NCBI RefSeq assembly: GCF_025399195.1 | Contig: NW_026252093.1 | Coordinates: 310,001 to 374,000, forward strand | Reading direction: 5' to 3' | Length of the DNA: 64,000 nt | From: Umbelopsis ramanniana AG | Lineage: Eukaryota > Mucoromycota > Umbelopsidomycetes > Umbelopsidales > Umbelopsidaceae | Part shown: piece after piece, positions 22,637 to 34,277 of the stretch | Position numbering within the stretch: the stretch's first letter is position 1 | How the letters are laid out: each line of letters opens with the position of its first letter | Program-made: the position numbers and the translations under genes | Notes under the pieces: model-generated | Database searches by the model: none | What the model saw: the letters and a program-made list of their open reading frames with translations, nothing else | Told to the model about the DNA's origin: nothing

Positions 22637-23961
22637 TTAATTATTTTTAGCCAAAGAGACATAGCCAGGGTCAGCGTTGATATATTCATTCATGAATAGT
22701 GTTTTTTGGTGCTTCAACATGTAGCTATCAACGGAATCTTTAGTATAACTGCTTGCAGTTGGGAACATCTTCTATTCAAAAAAATGGAAGCGCATGGCCA
22801 AACTTACTCTAATATTTGCCCCAGGTGTGCCTTTAGTATCTGTATGGAATGCGAATCCATGTTTGTATATGTGATTAAGCTTGGCAACTGGACTGCAGCA
22901 CAAAGATAATCAGGTTCACTGACGAACATTCGAAGTCTTAATTGATAGATAGGAAACTGGGGGTACTATACCAAAAATCCGTAATAAATGTTCGGCGCCA
23001 TAGATATCAGACATTTCTTTCTTAGGATATCTCTTTCGAATATCCGCATATTGATGACGTTCGAACTTATACAGTAACATGGAACCCAATGCTTTGTTGA
23101 AATAAAGCTTGAGTCCAGCAATAACTTCTTCCACCTGCTGTTCCTCTTTTTTATCCTTTGTTGTATTCTCTTTTTTAAATTGATGCAATAACTGCGTTAC
23201 GTTTGGCTTTCGTGGAAGTGTAACGAGCTAACGTTTCCAAAGCAAAAAATTAGTCATGGTGAATAAAGTAGCATGTGTGATCTCTGTGCCTGGACAATTA
23301 GTTACCTGCTGGTTCTTTGTGACATTTTCCCAATCATCCACTAGTTGTCCCTTTAGAACATCCGGTATGACAATTTTTATTTCCATCCTCTTCATGTATT
23401 CCTCCTCCTAGTGTTTGAAACCGTCTTAGACATGCTGGTGCATCTAAAAATGCGTCATAGCCCTAACTTACAGTGTCTTCTGCAGTATCCCTCGATCTTT
23501 TACGGGTGGTAGACTTTTGCTCCGTTGATCGCTCCCCGGATGTTGCAATTTTTTCAGCTTTTTTCTTTGAATGAAGATCGCGAAGTGTTTTTTGCTTCTC
23601 CAGGTTGGCATCCGTCCATTTCAATACACGAGATTCTGGTACCCACTCGTCCCACCTGCGCAACTTTTGTGGTCAGTAGTTTCGATAGAAATTGTTAATG
23701 CGACACCTATGTCAATTCCTACGTTTGTTTCCATCCTTTGTAGTGTATAAAGTATTGAAATCCTTTGGCTGCAACGTTGTCGCTTTGTAGTACCTGTTGG
23801 AATTTTCAAATTGGTATTAGCAAGTCGATAGGCACGCGGATGGCCAAATTATAGCAGTGTGTCTTTATGATCCAATATACCTTTGCCTCATAGATCAGCG
23901 GTCCATGGAAACACAAGACCTTTTCATTTTCCGTGAAAAGAGTTTTGGAGGTTTTGGTCAT
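22637..23961 (-). CDS. EAF3: Eaf3/MRG15 chromodomain protein
   Basis: Subunit of the NuA4 acetyltransferase and Rpd3S deacetylase complexes that reads H3K36 methylation. Seven exons (23961-23881, 23793-23723, 23655-23472, 23407-23306, 23227-22972, 22892-22808, 22724-22637) total 288 aa. The chromodomain (residues 10-80) reads [32 protein letters not shown] and PESRVLKW, with the aromatic cage residues present. A basic linker ([16 protein letters not shown]) joins it to the MRG domain: [53 protein letters not shown] and a final helix ending [13 protein letters not shown]. The last two exons are short and found only through splice phase. Length is at the small end for the family. Confidence 0.9.
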
Positions 23962-25144
23962 GGTGGATCACGCCAATCCGAGAGATTGAGAGTAATGCTG
24001 AAACTGGTAATGCGACATTTTTAATACCCGCTGCAGACTTTTTTAACGCGACGAATGTGGGGTCGTTCATATTTACCACACGTACCGTCACCTTAGCAAT
24101 TCGTATTTTTATTTTTTTGGTCTTGGAATACCCAAAACTTCATGCGTGCTGCTGTCAAATTGTCATCTTTCGAAACACATTGAATTTTTTTTGAAGACAT
24201 CCACTTGGTAAGATGAGCAGCACCTCATCCAATTTTCTGTTCGATTAATTGAAAAATATCTGAGCACTCGTGATCGTACGTTATGCAGCCGACCGTCTTC
24301 CCAGCGCAAGTCGTTCAAGTTCCTGGCTGCTCTGCCATGGCCCAATTTGTCATATTGATACCATTGCACTTTCTTGGGCCAAGTTCGAACTTTTTATTTA
24401 TTTTATTTTTAATCACTGTATCGTTTCAAGGTCTTTTATTTACAGTATCTGTTTCCCGCAACCACAGGGCAGCAATATCATCCTACAAGGCCGCAGTGTA
24501 TTATCCGGTCAGAGGACGGCACACGACTTGCCGAAACCGGCGACACTCGAGCCGCTGAAATAAAGAGGGCGAAATCATTGAAGTAGTGGGATGGCCGGAT
24601 GCAAATATACAATCGTATTGTATGGCAGTCTCGACTCTTTCAGTGGCCCTTTTCCGAAACGACACTTGTACTTTTTTTGGTGAGAGCCACGCCCATTGTG
24701 CCAATGCTGCTCACAAGCCTTTTGGTGTAACCTTTGTTGAAACTTTCAGCCAGTGCGCACTTGCAGGACAACAAACTCTTCGTTGGCTATTGCTGAACGA
24801 ACAAAAAGTGAACAGACCAAAATAGGGGAGACAGACTCCGTTCTATGAAATACATATCTCAATCACATGCTAATCATAACAAACTAAAGAAATTGAGCCG
24901 ACCATGTCAATTGCGCTGTACTCGCCGGTCGCGGACATGGCAAACCAGGCTGTATTGAAAGTACCACAGGTTCAAAGCAGTTCACTGGCTTGTTGACTGT
25001 ATATCACGCGCAAGCTATGTGCACATGATCTTGGTTCAATCAGAGATTTTGATGAAGGGCTGTTTCCAATAATATATATTTTTTTATTTTTTATTTTCCT
25101 TTACTCTCTCTTCTCTTTCTCTTTCTTAGTTCTACTTGCTCAAG
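23962..25144. other. Intergenic region, no gene supported
   Basis: Upstream of EAF3. Open frames at 24163-24825 lack ATG starts in good context or recognisable domains. A fragment near 24468-24560 (GSNIILQGRSVLSG) superficially recalls a dynactin p25 strand but has no beta-helix partner exons. The 25080-25130 stretch is T/C-rich and fits a leader for the small ORF that follows. Confidence 0.4.
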
Positions 25145-25357
25145 ATGGCTTTGCACTATATCATCCTCTTCTTGATGTTCCTTAAAGCTGTCACCTTCTT
25201 TGTTCATTCACGAAATGACAATATTGAAGAGGGTTCAGTCATCTTGAGCCAGGATACTAGAAACAGCTCACCTTCAGCCACTGCAATGAAAAATCCACCG
25301 CGATACAACTACTCCATTGAAGTCTTTGGCTGGTCCTTAGGCGTCTCTGTGGGTTGA
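25145..25357 (+). CDS. Hypothetical small membrane-anchored or secreted protein
   Basis: Intronless 70-aa frame with an ATG start after a CT-rich leader. Residues 1-20 (MALHYIILFLMFLKAVTFFV) form a hydrophobic signal peptide or anchor; the rest is polar with N-x-S/T sites (RNSS, NYS). No family recognised. A short frame like this can arise by chance; support is the leader, the ATG context and the clear hydrophobic-then-polar layout. Confidence 0.35.
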   Translation: MALHYIILFLMFLKAVTFFVHSRNDNIEEGSVILSQDTRNSSPSATAMKNPPRYNYSIEVFGWSLGVSVG

Positions 25358-25754
25358 AATTGATTGTAAGCAATCAAAATTAGCTGGATGCCACTGTCTT
25401 CAAATGTCGAAAAATGTACATCACCCATCAACCTTCACATGCAAACAAGCTGTAACCTGTATATCCCTCTTGATCAGAAGCTGTGTGTTATTAAAAGCAG
25501 CCCTGTTTACCTCATAACTTCATTGTCTCTATTTTCTTTTGATGTCATTCTGTTAATATATATTTCTGTATACCTCTCTATTACCAATGAGCATTAAACA
25601 TATTCAAACATAAAATCAGTTGGACATGGCGGGCGGGAAAGTATGGCTGGTTTGGGGAGTTGTCACATTGTCTCCGCAACGTTTAAATTTTTGAAGGTTA
25701 GATGGTAATTTTCCCCCCAGCGTCGCGGGCTTCGGCGTTTGCACAAATTAGACG

Positions 25755-26864
25755 ATGCCAGCGTTCACCACAAAACAGATTGCCAAGCACAATCACTCTA
25801 ACTCCACATGGATCATAGTGGATGACAAAGTTTACGACGTAACGCAGTTTCTTCAAGATCATCCCGGTGGAGATGATCTGATTTTGGAGCATGCCGGAAC
25901 CGACGTGACCGAGATCATGAAGGACCAGTTGGAGCACGAACACTCTGATGCTGCTTACGATCTCTTGAATGAACACTACATTGGCACAGTCGATCGATCA
26001 CCGACTGTACCAGATGACGACGAAGCAGAATATTATGTTCCAACCAACCCGTCCGTCGATCATAAAAACAACGGGTTTTTGGACCTTCGAAAGCCTATGT
26101 TCCCTCAACTGTGGCGATCCAAGTTTTCAAAGCAGTTGTATTTGGAACAGGTACATAAACCTCGCTATCTTCCCGAACCTGCGCCCTATTTTGGCGAGAA
26201 TCATATTTTGGAACCTCTTACCAGAACCCCTTGGTTCATGGTTCCAATTGTATGGATCCCGTTTGTCCTTTATCAGCTGTACAATTCATCCCTGCACGGT
26301 GCCATGGCATCAACGGTGCAAGGATTTTCAACCGGAGTGTTTGTATGGACGCTTCTGGAGTACACACTGCATCGATTCTTGTTCCATATGGATGAAAATT
26401 TACCAGATCACTGGCTGGCATTCTTATTTCATTTCACTCTGCACGGCATTCACCATTATTTGCCTATGGACAAGTACGGAATTTTTTTTTTTTTTTGGTC
26501 TTTGCTGTGAATGAAAAATTCGTTTTTGAAACTAATATACATCGTTCTATTGGTGCATGTTAACAGGTACCGGTTAGTCTTTCCTCCCGTCTTGACAGTC
26601 ATAGTAGGCACACCAATCGTTCTCTTTGCCCACTCAGCCTTCTCACTCTGCTTTGCACATGCTTTTTTGGCTGGCGCATGGGCGGCGTACATTTGCTATG
26701 ATTGCACCCACTACTTCCTTCACCATGCGTCTATCCATGCTCCTGAGCATCTCAAGGAGATGAAGAAATACCATCTGGCTCACCACTACAAGAACTATGA
26801 TAGTGGTTATGGTATCACCTCCAAAATTTGGGATTATGCGTTCTCCACTGTCCTTCAATATTGA
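25755..26864 (+). CDS. SCS7: Fatty acid 2-hydroxylase (Scs7/FA2H), cytochrome b5 fusion
   Basis: ER enzyme that 2-hydroxylates the very-long-chain acyl group of ceramides. Two exons (25755-26473, 26567-26864), 338 aa. The N-terminal cytochrome b5 domain carries the haem ligand motif FLQDHPGGDD (His36) and the second axial His in NEHYIG. The C-terminal fatty acid hydroxylase domain has the histidine clusters HRFLFH, LHGIHHYLPMD, HYFLHHASIH and HLAHHYKNYD between hydrophobic segments. Catalytic di-iron geometry should therefore be intact. Its intron splits the Lys codon after HYLPMD, inside the histidine-cluster region. Length is close to yeast Scs7 (384) minus a shorter linker. Confidence 0.95.
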
Positions 26865-27308
26865 GATATCAAGTATCTTTTTACAGTGTAATAACGTTTG
26901 CCTTTCGGGATATCTATTGTCTTTTTTAACCCACTGATCTTTGTCTATCGTCTATCTATCTACTGTATTAATTCTCCCCACTGTTACCAAGTATATATAA
27001 AAAGGGATTCATGATCTTCGTTTGTTCGAGGAATGATTATTCGGTTTTGATGGCTAACTATACGTCTACATTCGATGGAATTTGGTCAGGCAGCGAATGG
27101 TATAAGTGATGAACAAAAGAATGGCGGTATGAGGTGAACGAAATTCTGGGACACAGGGAAGAGCATTTTTACTGGCAGCGGTTTATAATGGCATATTCCC
27201 TTGATAGGCAGAGTAAATTTAGAAACTGATGATAACGAGATTTATTTTTTTATATGGCAGCGGTGGACTACTATAGGTGCAAAAATTATAATTGCGCTAA
27301 CCACCACC
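26865..27308. other. SCS7 3' flank and spacer
   Basis: AT-rich spacer with no recognised element. Confidence 0.5.
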
Positions 27309-27634
27309 ATGCCATCTGCTCAAAGTGCATGTAGTAACACCTCGACTGACTATATCCGCTTCATGGAAAACGCAGAAACCAAGCTAAGCAAACTTATTCC
27401 TTTCAAGAGGTGTTATCTCCTAATATGCATAATGCGTATAATTTCTAACTCTTTTTTCTCAGGTTTAATGTAACACCATCCCAAGCAGACCGCCGCCGAC
27501 CGTGTACGCGACCGAAATTAAGTGAGTGGGTGGAGAATCTTAGATGGTGGAACGCCTCATGCAGACCGTCAACAAAAGCCTTATGCATTAGATGTGTGGT
27601 ATTACAAAGCGAGAATGAACATCTCTCAATGTGA
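27309..27634 (+). CDS. Candidate small spliced gene, unknown protein
   Basis: Two exons (27309-27409, 27463-27634) would encode 90 aa. The ATG has a CCACCACC context. Intron 27410-27462 (53 nt) has a weak donor GTGTTATC but a good branch-like TTCTAAC and CTCAG acceptor. After splicing the frame stays open for 57 codons: RFNVTPSQADRRRPCTRPKL, SEWVENLRWWN, then CVVLQSENEHLSM. N-terminal half is polar, the centre basic and Trp-containing. I recognise no domain. The unspliced alternative stops at 27473. Could be chance; transcript data would settle it. Confidence 0.3.
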
Positions 27635-28348
27635 AAAAGTCTTTGCGGGTTCGCCCCTATGAAAGATAGCGATTACTCATTTTCCCTGGTAATGCGGGTG
27701 GACTATGCAATCTCAAATGGCCGCTCTACCGACGATCCTTACACAACTTCCGTGCGACACTGTTGTACTACTTTGAGTCCAGTAACTCGATAAGGCAACA
27801 ATGAGTTTGAAAAGGTAACTGCCATACCAGCAAAATATAGGGAAGAGGCCATCAAGCGCCAAAATGAGTCCATCTAATTTAACCCTACACACGCGCTTGT
27901 TCAAACTTGGCCACATGTCGCCATACATTTGCCACAGAGCCTATTGCTTTGTATTTTTCTTCCAATATCCAGAATCCAGTCCAAATTCAATCATCTTCTG
28001 GATGTGAACAGGGTAACCGCCGCGAATGTCGAAATTGAAGTGTAGCTTGTGAAAGTTTTTGGGCTAGTTGCACAGGCACAGTCATAATCAAAGAAATATA
28101 GTTTCCCCAGTTTGGGCATTGTAGACATTCTGGGACTTGAACGTTATGTGGGATAGGAAAATTAAAAATATGAAAAAATTGAGCTGAGGCACTTCAGGTA
28201 TAAATAAGATCGGCTCTAGGAACATAAGGGAGCATTATTTCCAGCCACGAGAAAAGTTCCCTTTCCCTCCTTTGAAACGTCCTCTCCTTCCACTCTTTAT
28301 CTATCACTCATTTAACACTAAACAGCAGGCTTCGCCCGAGTTTTTGAA
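27635..28348. other. Promoter region of the subtilase gene
   Basis: About 700 bp; no gene. It ends in the TATA-bearing core promoter and a CT-rich leader of the subtilase. Confidence 0.55.
28199..28207 (+). promoter_or_regulatory. TATA box of subtilase gene
   Basis: TATAAATAA lies 142 bp before the ATG, followed by a C/T-rich stretch (CCCTTTCCCTCC) typical of strong fungal promoters. Confidence 0.6.
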
Positions 28349-31302
28349 ATGAAGATCTCTCTTTTTGCTGCCGCCTTGGTGACAGTGCTGTCCGTCGTTG
28401 ACGCAGCCCAACATCCCAAGATCAAACTTAGCAAGAACAGCAAGAAAGTTGCTGATTCTTATATCATCGAACTAGAAACTTCCTACACTGGTTCTCACTC
28501 CTCCTTCTTGAAATCCATTGCCAGCAAGTTCGAAAACGCTGATATCACCATGCGCCAGACTTACGACAGTCCTCTGTTCAAGGGTATGTCCGTCAAGATC
28601 GGTAACACTGCTTCCGTCAATGGCGTTTCAAAGCGATCTTTGCATCACACCGGCTCAAGTGGTGTTTTGGCTGCTTTTGCCGAGAGCCCAGAGGTTCGCA
28701 CCATCTACCCTAACACCATCGTAGAGCGCCCCAAGGTCACTGTTGTCTCCAAGTCCCACTCCAACTCCCCTGAGCTTATGTTCGCACATAACCTCACCCA
28801 AGTCACCTCCGCTCACAATTATGGTTACTATGGCAAGGGCCTCACTGTTGGTATTTTGGATACTGGTAAGCGAAACGGAAGTTATTGACGTATTATGACT
28901 GCATCAATCGTTGATCACGCTCCTCTTCAGGTGTTGATTACACTCATCCTGCTCTCGGAGGGTGTTTTGGAAAGGGTAAGTAAATTTTCTCCAGGTTTCA
29001 TTTAATGCCCTGACGTGCCTGAGTCGCAAAGGCAGATATTTTTTTAATTTCCCCGGAAACACCTGAACTGATCCCATCCGTTTGTTTTTTTTCTTTCTAT
29101 TTTTGCTCCATGCTACACTCCCAAATTTTTCATGTGGCTGCTAATTAACAGGCTGCAAAGTTGCTCTCGGATACGATCTTGTAGGCGATGCTTATGATGC
29201 CGATAAAAACCCCCACCCCGTACCTGATAACGATCCCCTTGATGCCTGCGGCGCTGCTTCTGGAGCCGAAGGTCACGGAACCCATGTTTCTGGTATTGTT
29301 GCCGCTGATGATCATAAATATGTAAGTTTCAGACGACCATTACAGCAAACAATGATGGTTGCATGATTTTAAACGATCCTTGAATGTTTTGTAGAATTTC
29401 ACCGGTGTAGCTCCTGAAGCTAAACTTGGCATGTGGAGAATTTTTGGATGCACTGGTACCGTTAGTGATGATATTATCATCCAGGCCATGCTTATGGCTT
29501 ATGAGGCCAAGGTCGATGTCATCTCCTTGAGTTTGGGCGGTAGCTCCAACTGGGAGGAAGAAATCGGATCAGTTGTTGCTGATCGCATTGTCGGAAAAGG
29601 TGTTCCTGTTGTCATCGCTGCTAGTAACTCTGGCGCTGATGGTTATGGTCAAATTGGCTCTCCTGGTACTGGCAAGCGCGTAACCACAGTTGCTTCCTTT
29701 GATAACTCTGCTTTCCTTGCTCCCTATTTCACGGTTAGCAACCTCAATGACAAGTATCCCTACGTCCTGTCATCCCATGCCTCTCCCTCCATTGCTACTG
29801 GTCCGATTGTCGCCTCTGCCACTTCAGATACTGTCACTAACGACGCTTGTATTGGTTCTACTGTTCAATCTAATGTTAACGGCAAGATCGCTTTGGTCCG
29901 TCGTGGAGGATGTACTTTCGATGAGAAGGCTGCCTCAGTTGAAGCTGCTGGAGCCATTGCCATGTTGGTTTACGATCAAAGCGGTGGTGGTGCTTTCTCT
30001 CCTGGTTCCACCACCAACACGATCCCTGTTGCTGGTATCTCTACTGAAGCTGGAGAAGCCATCTTCGCCATTGTGCAAGGTCAGCGTCCTGCCGTTGCCA
30101 CCTTTTACACCGATTATACTGCTGTTGCCATCGCCACCTCCGACACCGTTTCTTCCTTCTCTAGCATTGGTCCATTGAACGAGAATCAGTTCAAGCCCAA
30201 TATTGCTGGTATTGGTGGTCAAGTTTTCTCTACTCTTCCTTTGTATCTCGGTGGCTATGGAACTTACTCTGGTACTAGTATGGCTACTCCCTACATCTCC
30301 GGTTCTATTGCCTTGTTCCTGGAGGCTACTGGAAAGCATCAAGACCCTACTTATATCCTTGAAAAGTTCCAAAACTTTGCTCACTTGGCTCCTGTCACTA
30401 ACGGTATGGATGGACTCGATAACCCCATTCGCCAAGGTGCTGGTCTTGTTCAAATCGTTGATACCATCAAGGATGCTGGTCATGTGTCTCCTGCTCAAAT
30501 CAGCTTCAACGACACTGCTCATATGGTCAAGTCGGTCACCCTCAAGGTTTCCAACAAGGGAAAGACTGCTATTACCTACACCATCTCCAACAACCAGTCT
30601 TTGGCTGTTTCTCCTTTCGATGTCGCCAACAGCGGCTATACCCCTCTTCCTGCCATCGCTTACACCAGTGCCTCTGCTACACTCCGCTTCTCTACTCGCC
30701 GCATTACCGTCAATCCCGGTAAGACTGTCACCGTCAAGGTATCTGTTGTTCCTCCCAAGACCAACCCCAAGGATCATATTCACTATGGTGGATTTGTTCA
30801 ATTCAAGGCTTCCGGTAATGCAAAGACCATTCATGTTCCTTACTTCGGTGTCGTCGGCAACAACAAGGATCTTCCCATTTTTGATACTACTCTGCTTGGT
30901 CTGTACTCCAACGACCTTTCTACGGAATACACCAGCAAGCAAACCTATGTTTTAGACCGTAGCAATCTTAATACCACTACTCCCTACATTGTGTACCGTC
31001 TTCTCAGTGGTACCGCCTATATTGAAGCTCAACTCTTGGACAACAACAAGCAATTCATCGGTTATACCGAGACTGATTTGGCTTACATCCCTCGTAACAC
31101 TTTGGAATCGGGTGCCCAATATTACCAGACCACCTGGCAAGGATCTTACGTTCCCAAGGGTTTCAAGCAGACTGCTTCCAGTGTTGCTGCTCCTGATGGT
31201 TATTACTGGATCAAGTTCAGAGCTCTGAAGCAGTTTGGTAACCCCGCCAAGAACTCTGACTATGAAACTTGGACCTCGCCTCGCATTCAACTCAAGAACT
31301 AG
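28349..31302 (+). CDS. Secreted subtilisin-like serine protease with PA domain (S8, Vpr-like)
   Basis: Four exons (28349-28865, 28931-28975, 29152-29321, 29395-31302), 879 aa. Signal peptide MKISLFAAALVTVLSVVDAA, then an inhibitor-I9-like propeptide (SYIIELETSY...) to about residue 120. Catalytic triad: Asp in VGILDTGVDYTHPAL, His in GHGTHVSGI, Ser in SGTSMATPYISG. A protease-associated domain is inserted between His and Ser (GKIALVRRGGCTFDEKAASV), and a Fn3-like C-terminal part follows (VSNKGKTAITYTISNNQSLA). Exon 4 is rich in C-ending, optimal-looking codons, and the core promoter is TATA-type, both suggesting high expression. Role is likely extracellular protein digestion. The first intron lies inside the Gly codon of the DTG active-site motif. 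Confidence 0.93.
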
Positions 31303-32451
31303 ATTCGCCCTCCTCCCTACTTCATCTACTAATTTGTCTCCTACTATGTATTGAGTATCTCGTATCTAAAGGAAAAATAAACTTTGGATTTGAAATCCAT
31401 ACCGAATATTGTCGTGAGAAGCAAAAAATTTGATTTTAATACGCTGCAATTTATCATATATTATATAGTCTTTAGGAAGATTGTTGGGTCAGGGGCTTTC
31501 TAGAAAGAAACAGGACGAAGAAGGAAATATTTTATAAATGTGGTCATGAAGAATAACAATGGGATATTGTAAACAAAATTAAAATGAAAATGGGATAACG
31601 AAGTATTGCAAGGACAAAGGGACTCGTGAAATTATTGCAAAAATTGCGAATGAATGAAGGATAATCGGGGTGAGACGTTTGCCTGACGAAAGCATGCTTA
31701 CGATTTATTACCACCAGCCCGGTCACTCACATATGGCTCCTCTGCCATTTTGTCTCTATGGCAGGTCGGATAGCAGGGTGGCTTTCGTTACTGCTTATCA
31801 AAGCCCATTAAATTGTGTTACGTGTGGAAGCTAGATTCAATCCTGCTCAACTGTTGATTTGATAAACTCACGGCAGAGTGCACCTGATTGGCAATCGCAT
31901 CCGACGACATTGGCTCTATTTTTTTTTGTGTTTTTGTTTTTTTCCTTGTTTGACAATTTTTTTTTTTTGACACCTGGTTAAGGTGCAAGTTACAGTGAAA
32001 GAAATATATTCGACACTTTGACCGCAGTGAAGCTATCCGACTGTGCAACAACGTTCGTCCATCAGATAATGGTCAGAGCTATAATTAAATTGTGATCCAC
32101 AGCAGGGGGGACAAATGGTTAATAAACTGTTGCAGACGGTATGCCTGGGATACGTGGTTTTCTTGGCATGTGCCCTCTCTTTCCCGGTTAGCCGACCTTT
32201 CAGAGTGGCGATTTTCACAGCGGTTTTTCATTACCTTTTTAAAAAGGAGAAAGGGTTTATCAAACAATCAAGTAAAGATAAAATATACAGTTGATGTTGT
32301 TGAAACTATGTAGCAGAGTGTTATAAGCACAGGAAGGGAGGGGGATGAATGAGTGGAAGGTGCAATTTACATTGAGAGGGGGGGGTATGCTATGATAGGT
32401 ATTTACAATATGCTATGGAATGAAGAGTTGGTATGGAGATGTAGGTTATCT
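31303..32451. other. Intergenic region; possible tiny spliced gene on minus strand
   Basis: 3' flanks of the plus-strand subtilase and minus-strand secreted-protein gene. At 31472-31910 on the minus strand three short pieces with splice-like borders could make a small peptide (see findings); otherwise T-rich sequence without a gene. Confidence 0.4.
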
Positions 32452-33627
32452 TTAGGCTTTTGCAAGTTGAGCAAACTTTGCAACCGAATTGACGGTTTGG
32501 TCCTCATCAGAACCGTGTTCCCAGTGAGCGGCGGCTTCAAAAACGTCGCCAACTTCCTTGCGAATCCACTCTTCCTCTGTGGCCTCAGCTTGGCGAGCAA
32601 GTTGGATTTGAAGTCTCTTGTCGCTGCTAAGGAGGACATGTCGGTTGAAGTAAAGCAAAACACTGTGGACTTCAGATGCAGTTGCTTCGAATAGACGGGG
32701 AAGTTCACGTTTGGTGACAAATGCCAGGGTTCGATCCAGATTTTTGCCAACGAAGCGGTCCATCTGAGATTGAAGTTGATTGGAGTGTTCGGCAATACAA
32801 GAATACAATACGGTATCCTCCTTGTTTGAGTAAGGTCCGCAGAGAGACATGGTGATTTGGCGAATTTGTTGCTGCAAAGATGCTTTATCTAATGAGGTTG
32901 CATGTTGATACCATACATTGGGTAGATTATCCTCAATAAAAGCTGAGAGCCAAATTAGTAAATTAAAGGGGGGAGGGTTTGTTACAGGTAGGAATTTGTA
33001 CTTACATCCAACTGCACCTCGTATTTGTCCTTTGAGAACTTGAATATCAAACGTCATTTCGTTGCCTGAACCAATAGATTCCTCGGTGATGATATCAGAG
33101 TCTCCGTTTCCATAGAGAATGCTGAACTGGATCGTTTCTTGAAAGCGGCGAGATACTTTCTTAGACAAATTGGTGACGGCATTCTCAAAGTGATCAAATA
33201 AGAGATGGACAGAAAGGAGTTGGGCAAAACGGTTGATATCAACATCAAAATCTTCCTCAATGATGCGAGTCATATCTACTTCGTCATCCTCGTCATCTTC
33301 ATATACTTCGTCGTCTATCGCTGCCGGTGAAGAAGCTGCGGAAGCTGCAGTCGATAGATCGGGGTTTGATTCGATGGACCTGTCATTGACGTCGGTGATC
33401 GATAAGCTAGTCCCATCTGCACTAGAGGGTGGTTCGGTAAAAGACTTTTCTAGAGCCAAGACTTTTTCACGATTGGCATTAAAAATGGATGACGCAAAGT
33501 CTGGCAGTAAGACGGGTTCTTGCTCTAGGCCGCCTAATGATAACAATGCTAGAGAGTACAGAGGACGACATTGCACCGAGCCAACGAATAGGTATACCGC
33601 CAACACCGTCAGCAAGAATGTGTGCAT
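32452..33627 (-). CDS. Secreted protein of unknown family, acidic, helical
   Basis: Starts with a signal peptide (MHTFLLTVLAVYLFVGSVQC). A likely 63-nt intron at 32943-33005 (GTAAGT donor, CTAAT branch-like site, CTCAG acceptor) is a multiple of three and contains no stop, so both the spliced (370 aa) and unspliced (391 aa) forms are open; the spliced form reads QIRGAVGSFIEDNLPNVW and is preferred. A very acidic stretch (DDEVYEDDEDDEVDMTRI) sits at about residues 102-119, followed by an amphipathic, mostly helical region with two cysteines (SLCGPYS, LYSCIAE) and a helix-rich C-terminus. No family recognised, no lipid anchor or retention signal seen. Confidence 0.7.
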   Translation of the reverse strand: MHTFLLTVLAVYLFVGSVQCRPLYSLALLSLGGLEQEPVLLPDFASSIFNANREKVLALEKSFTEPPSSADGTSLSITDVNDRSIESNPDLSTAASAASSPAAIDDEVYEDDEDDEVDMTRIIEEDFDVDINRFAQLLSVHLLFDHFENAVTNLSKKVSRRFQETIQFSILYGNGDSDIITEESIGSGNEMTFDIQVLKGQIRGAVGCKYKFLPVTNPPPFNLLIWLSAFIEDNLPNVWYQHATSLDKASLQQQIRQITMSLCGPYSNKEDTVLYSCIAEHSNQLQSQMDRFVGKNLDRTLAFVTKRELPRLFEATASEVHSVLLYFNRHVLLSSDKRLQIQLARQAEATEEEWIRKEVGDVFEAAAHWEHGSDEDQTVNSVAKFAQLAKA

Positions 33628-34277
33628 GGAGATTGAAAAGAAAAAGAGGTGAGGATGAAGACGTTTGCAGGAAAGAAAAATACGTAGTTGCGACGAATGG
33701 GACTATGTATTTATAGCGTTTGTTATTCTTCACAAAATGGACCATGTTGCAAAAAATATCCCAGCCAAAAAAAAAAAAAAAAGCATTGCCCCATTAGTAA
33801 AATAGCCAAGGAGATTGGGGGGAGGGATAAAGAACGTCAATAGGTCCCATTCACCATGAAAAATTTAGACATTTACAAAAAAAAAAGAGCCCCAGACTGT
33901 TCAATAATCTCTCCTTCTGCCCGCCGCTTTCTCCTATTTCCATGTCGCTCCTTTACTGACACCAAATGATAGGGTCCCGACATCCTTATGGTGCCAAGTT
34001 TTTTGGGGTCATAACGTGACATCAAGCAATTGCCTTGTTTTGAAACCAGCGTATGGAATTCTCGATTGTTGTCATTGCCACTGCCAAAACGAGATACGTA
34101 GCCTTGGGTCACGTAAGGGACTGGTTAAAGCTTAACAGTCTGGAAATTCGGATTTTCTCTCTCAGGTTTATTTTTGGCTGACTGTTACCTCACACATCCC
34201 ATATTCAGCACTAACCAGCCCCACCTCGCCTCGCCTCAACTCGCTCCACCGCTCCCTCTGCCCTTTTATTCCACATA
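33628..34277. other. Divergent promoter region; one unexplained open frame
   Basis: Between the minus-strand secreted protein and the plus-strand EF-hand gene. The minus-strand frame 34112-33873 (VTQGYVSRFGSGND... to EQSGALFFL) is open for 79 codons with protein-like composition but lacks an ATG at its left end; it could be an exon after an acceptor near 34130 or noise. Confidence 0.35.

Noticed and set aside
24468-24560. GSNIILQGRSVLSG frame resembling a dynactin p25 strand
   Set aside because: No upstream start exon and no following hexapeptide repeats; frame ends after 31 codons.
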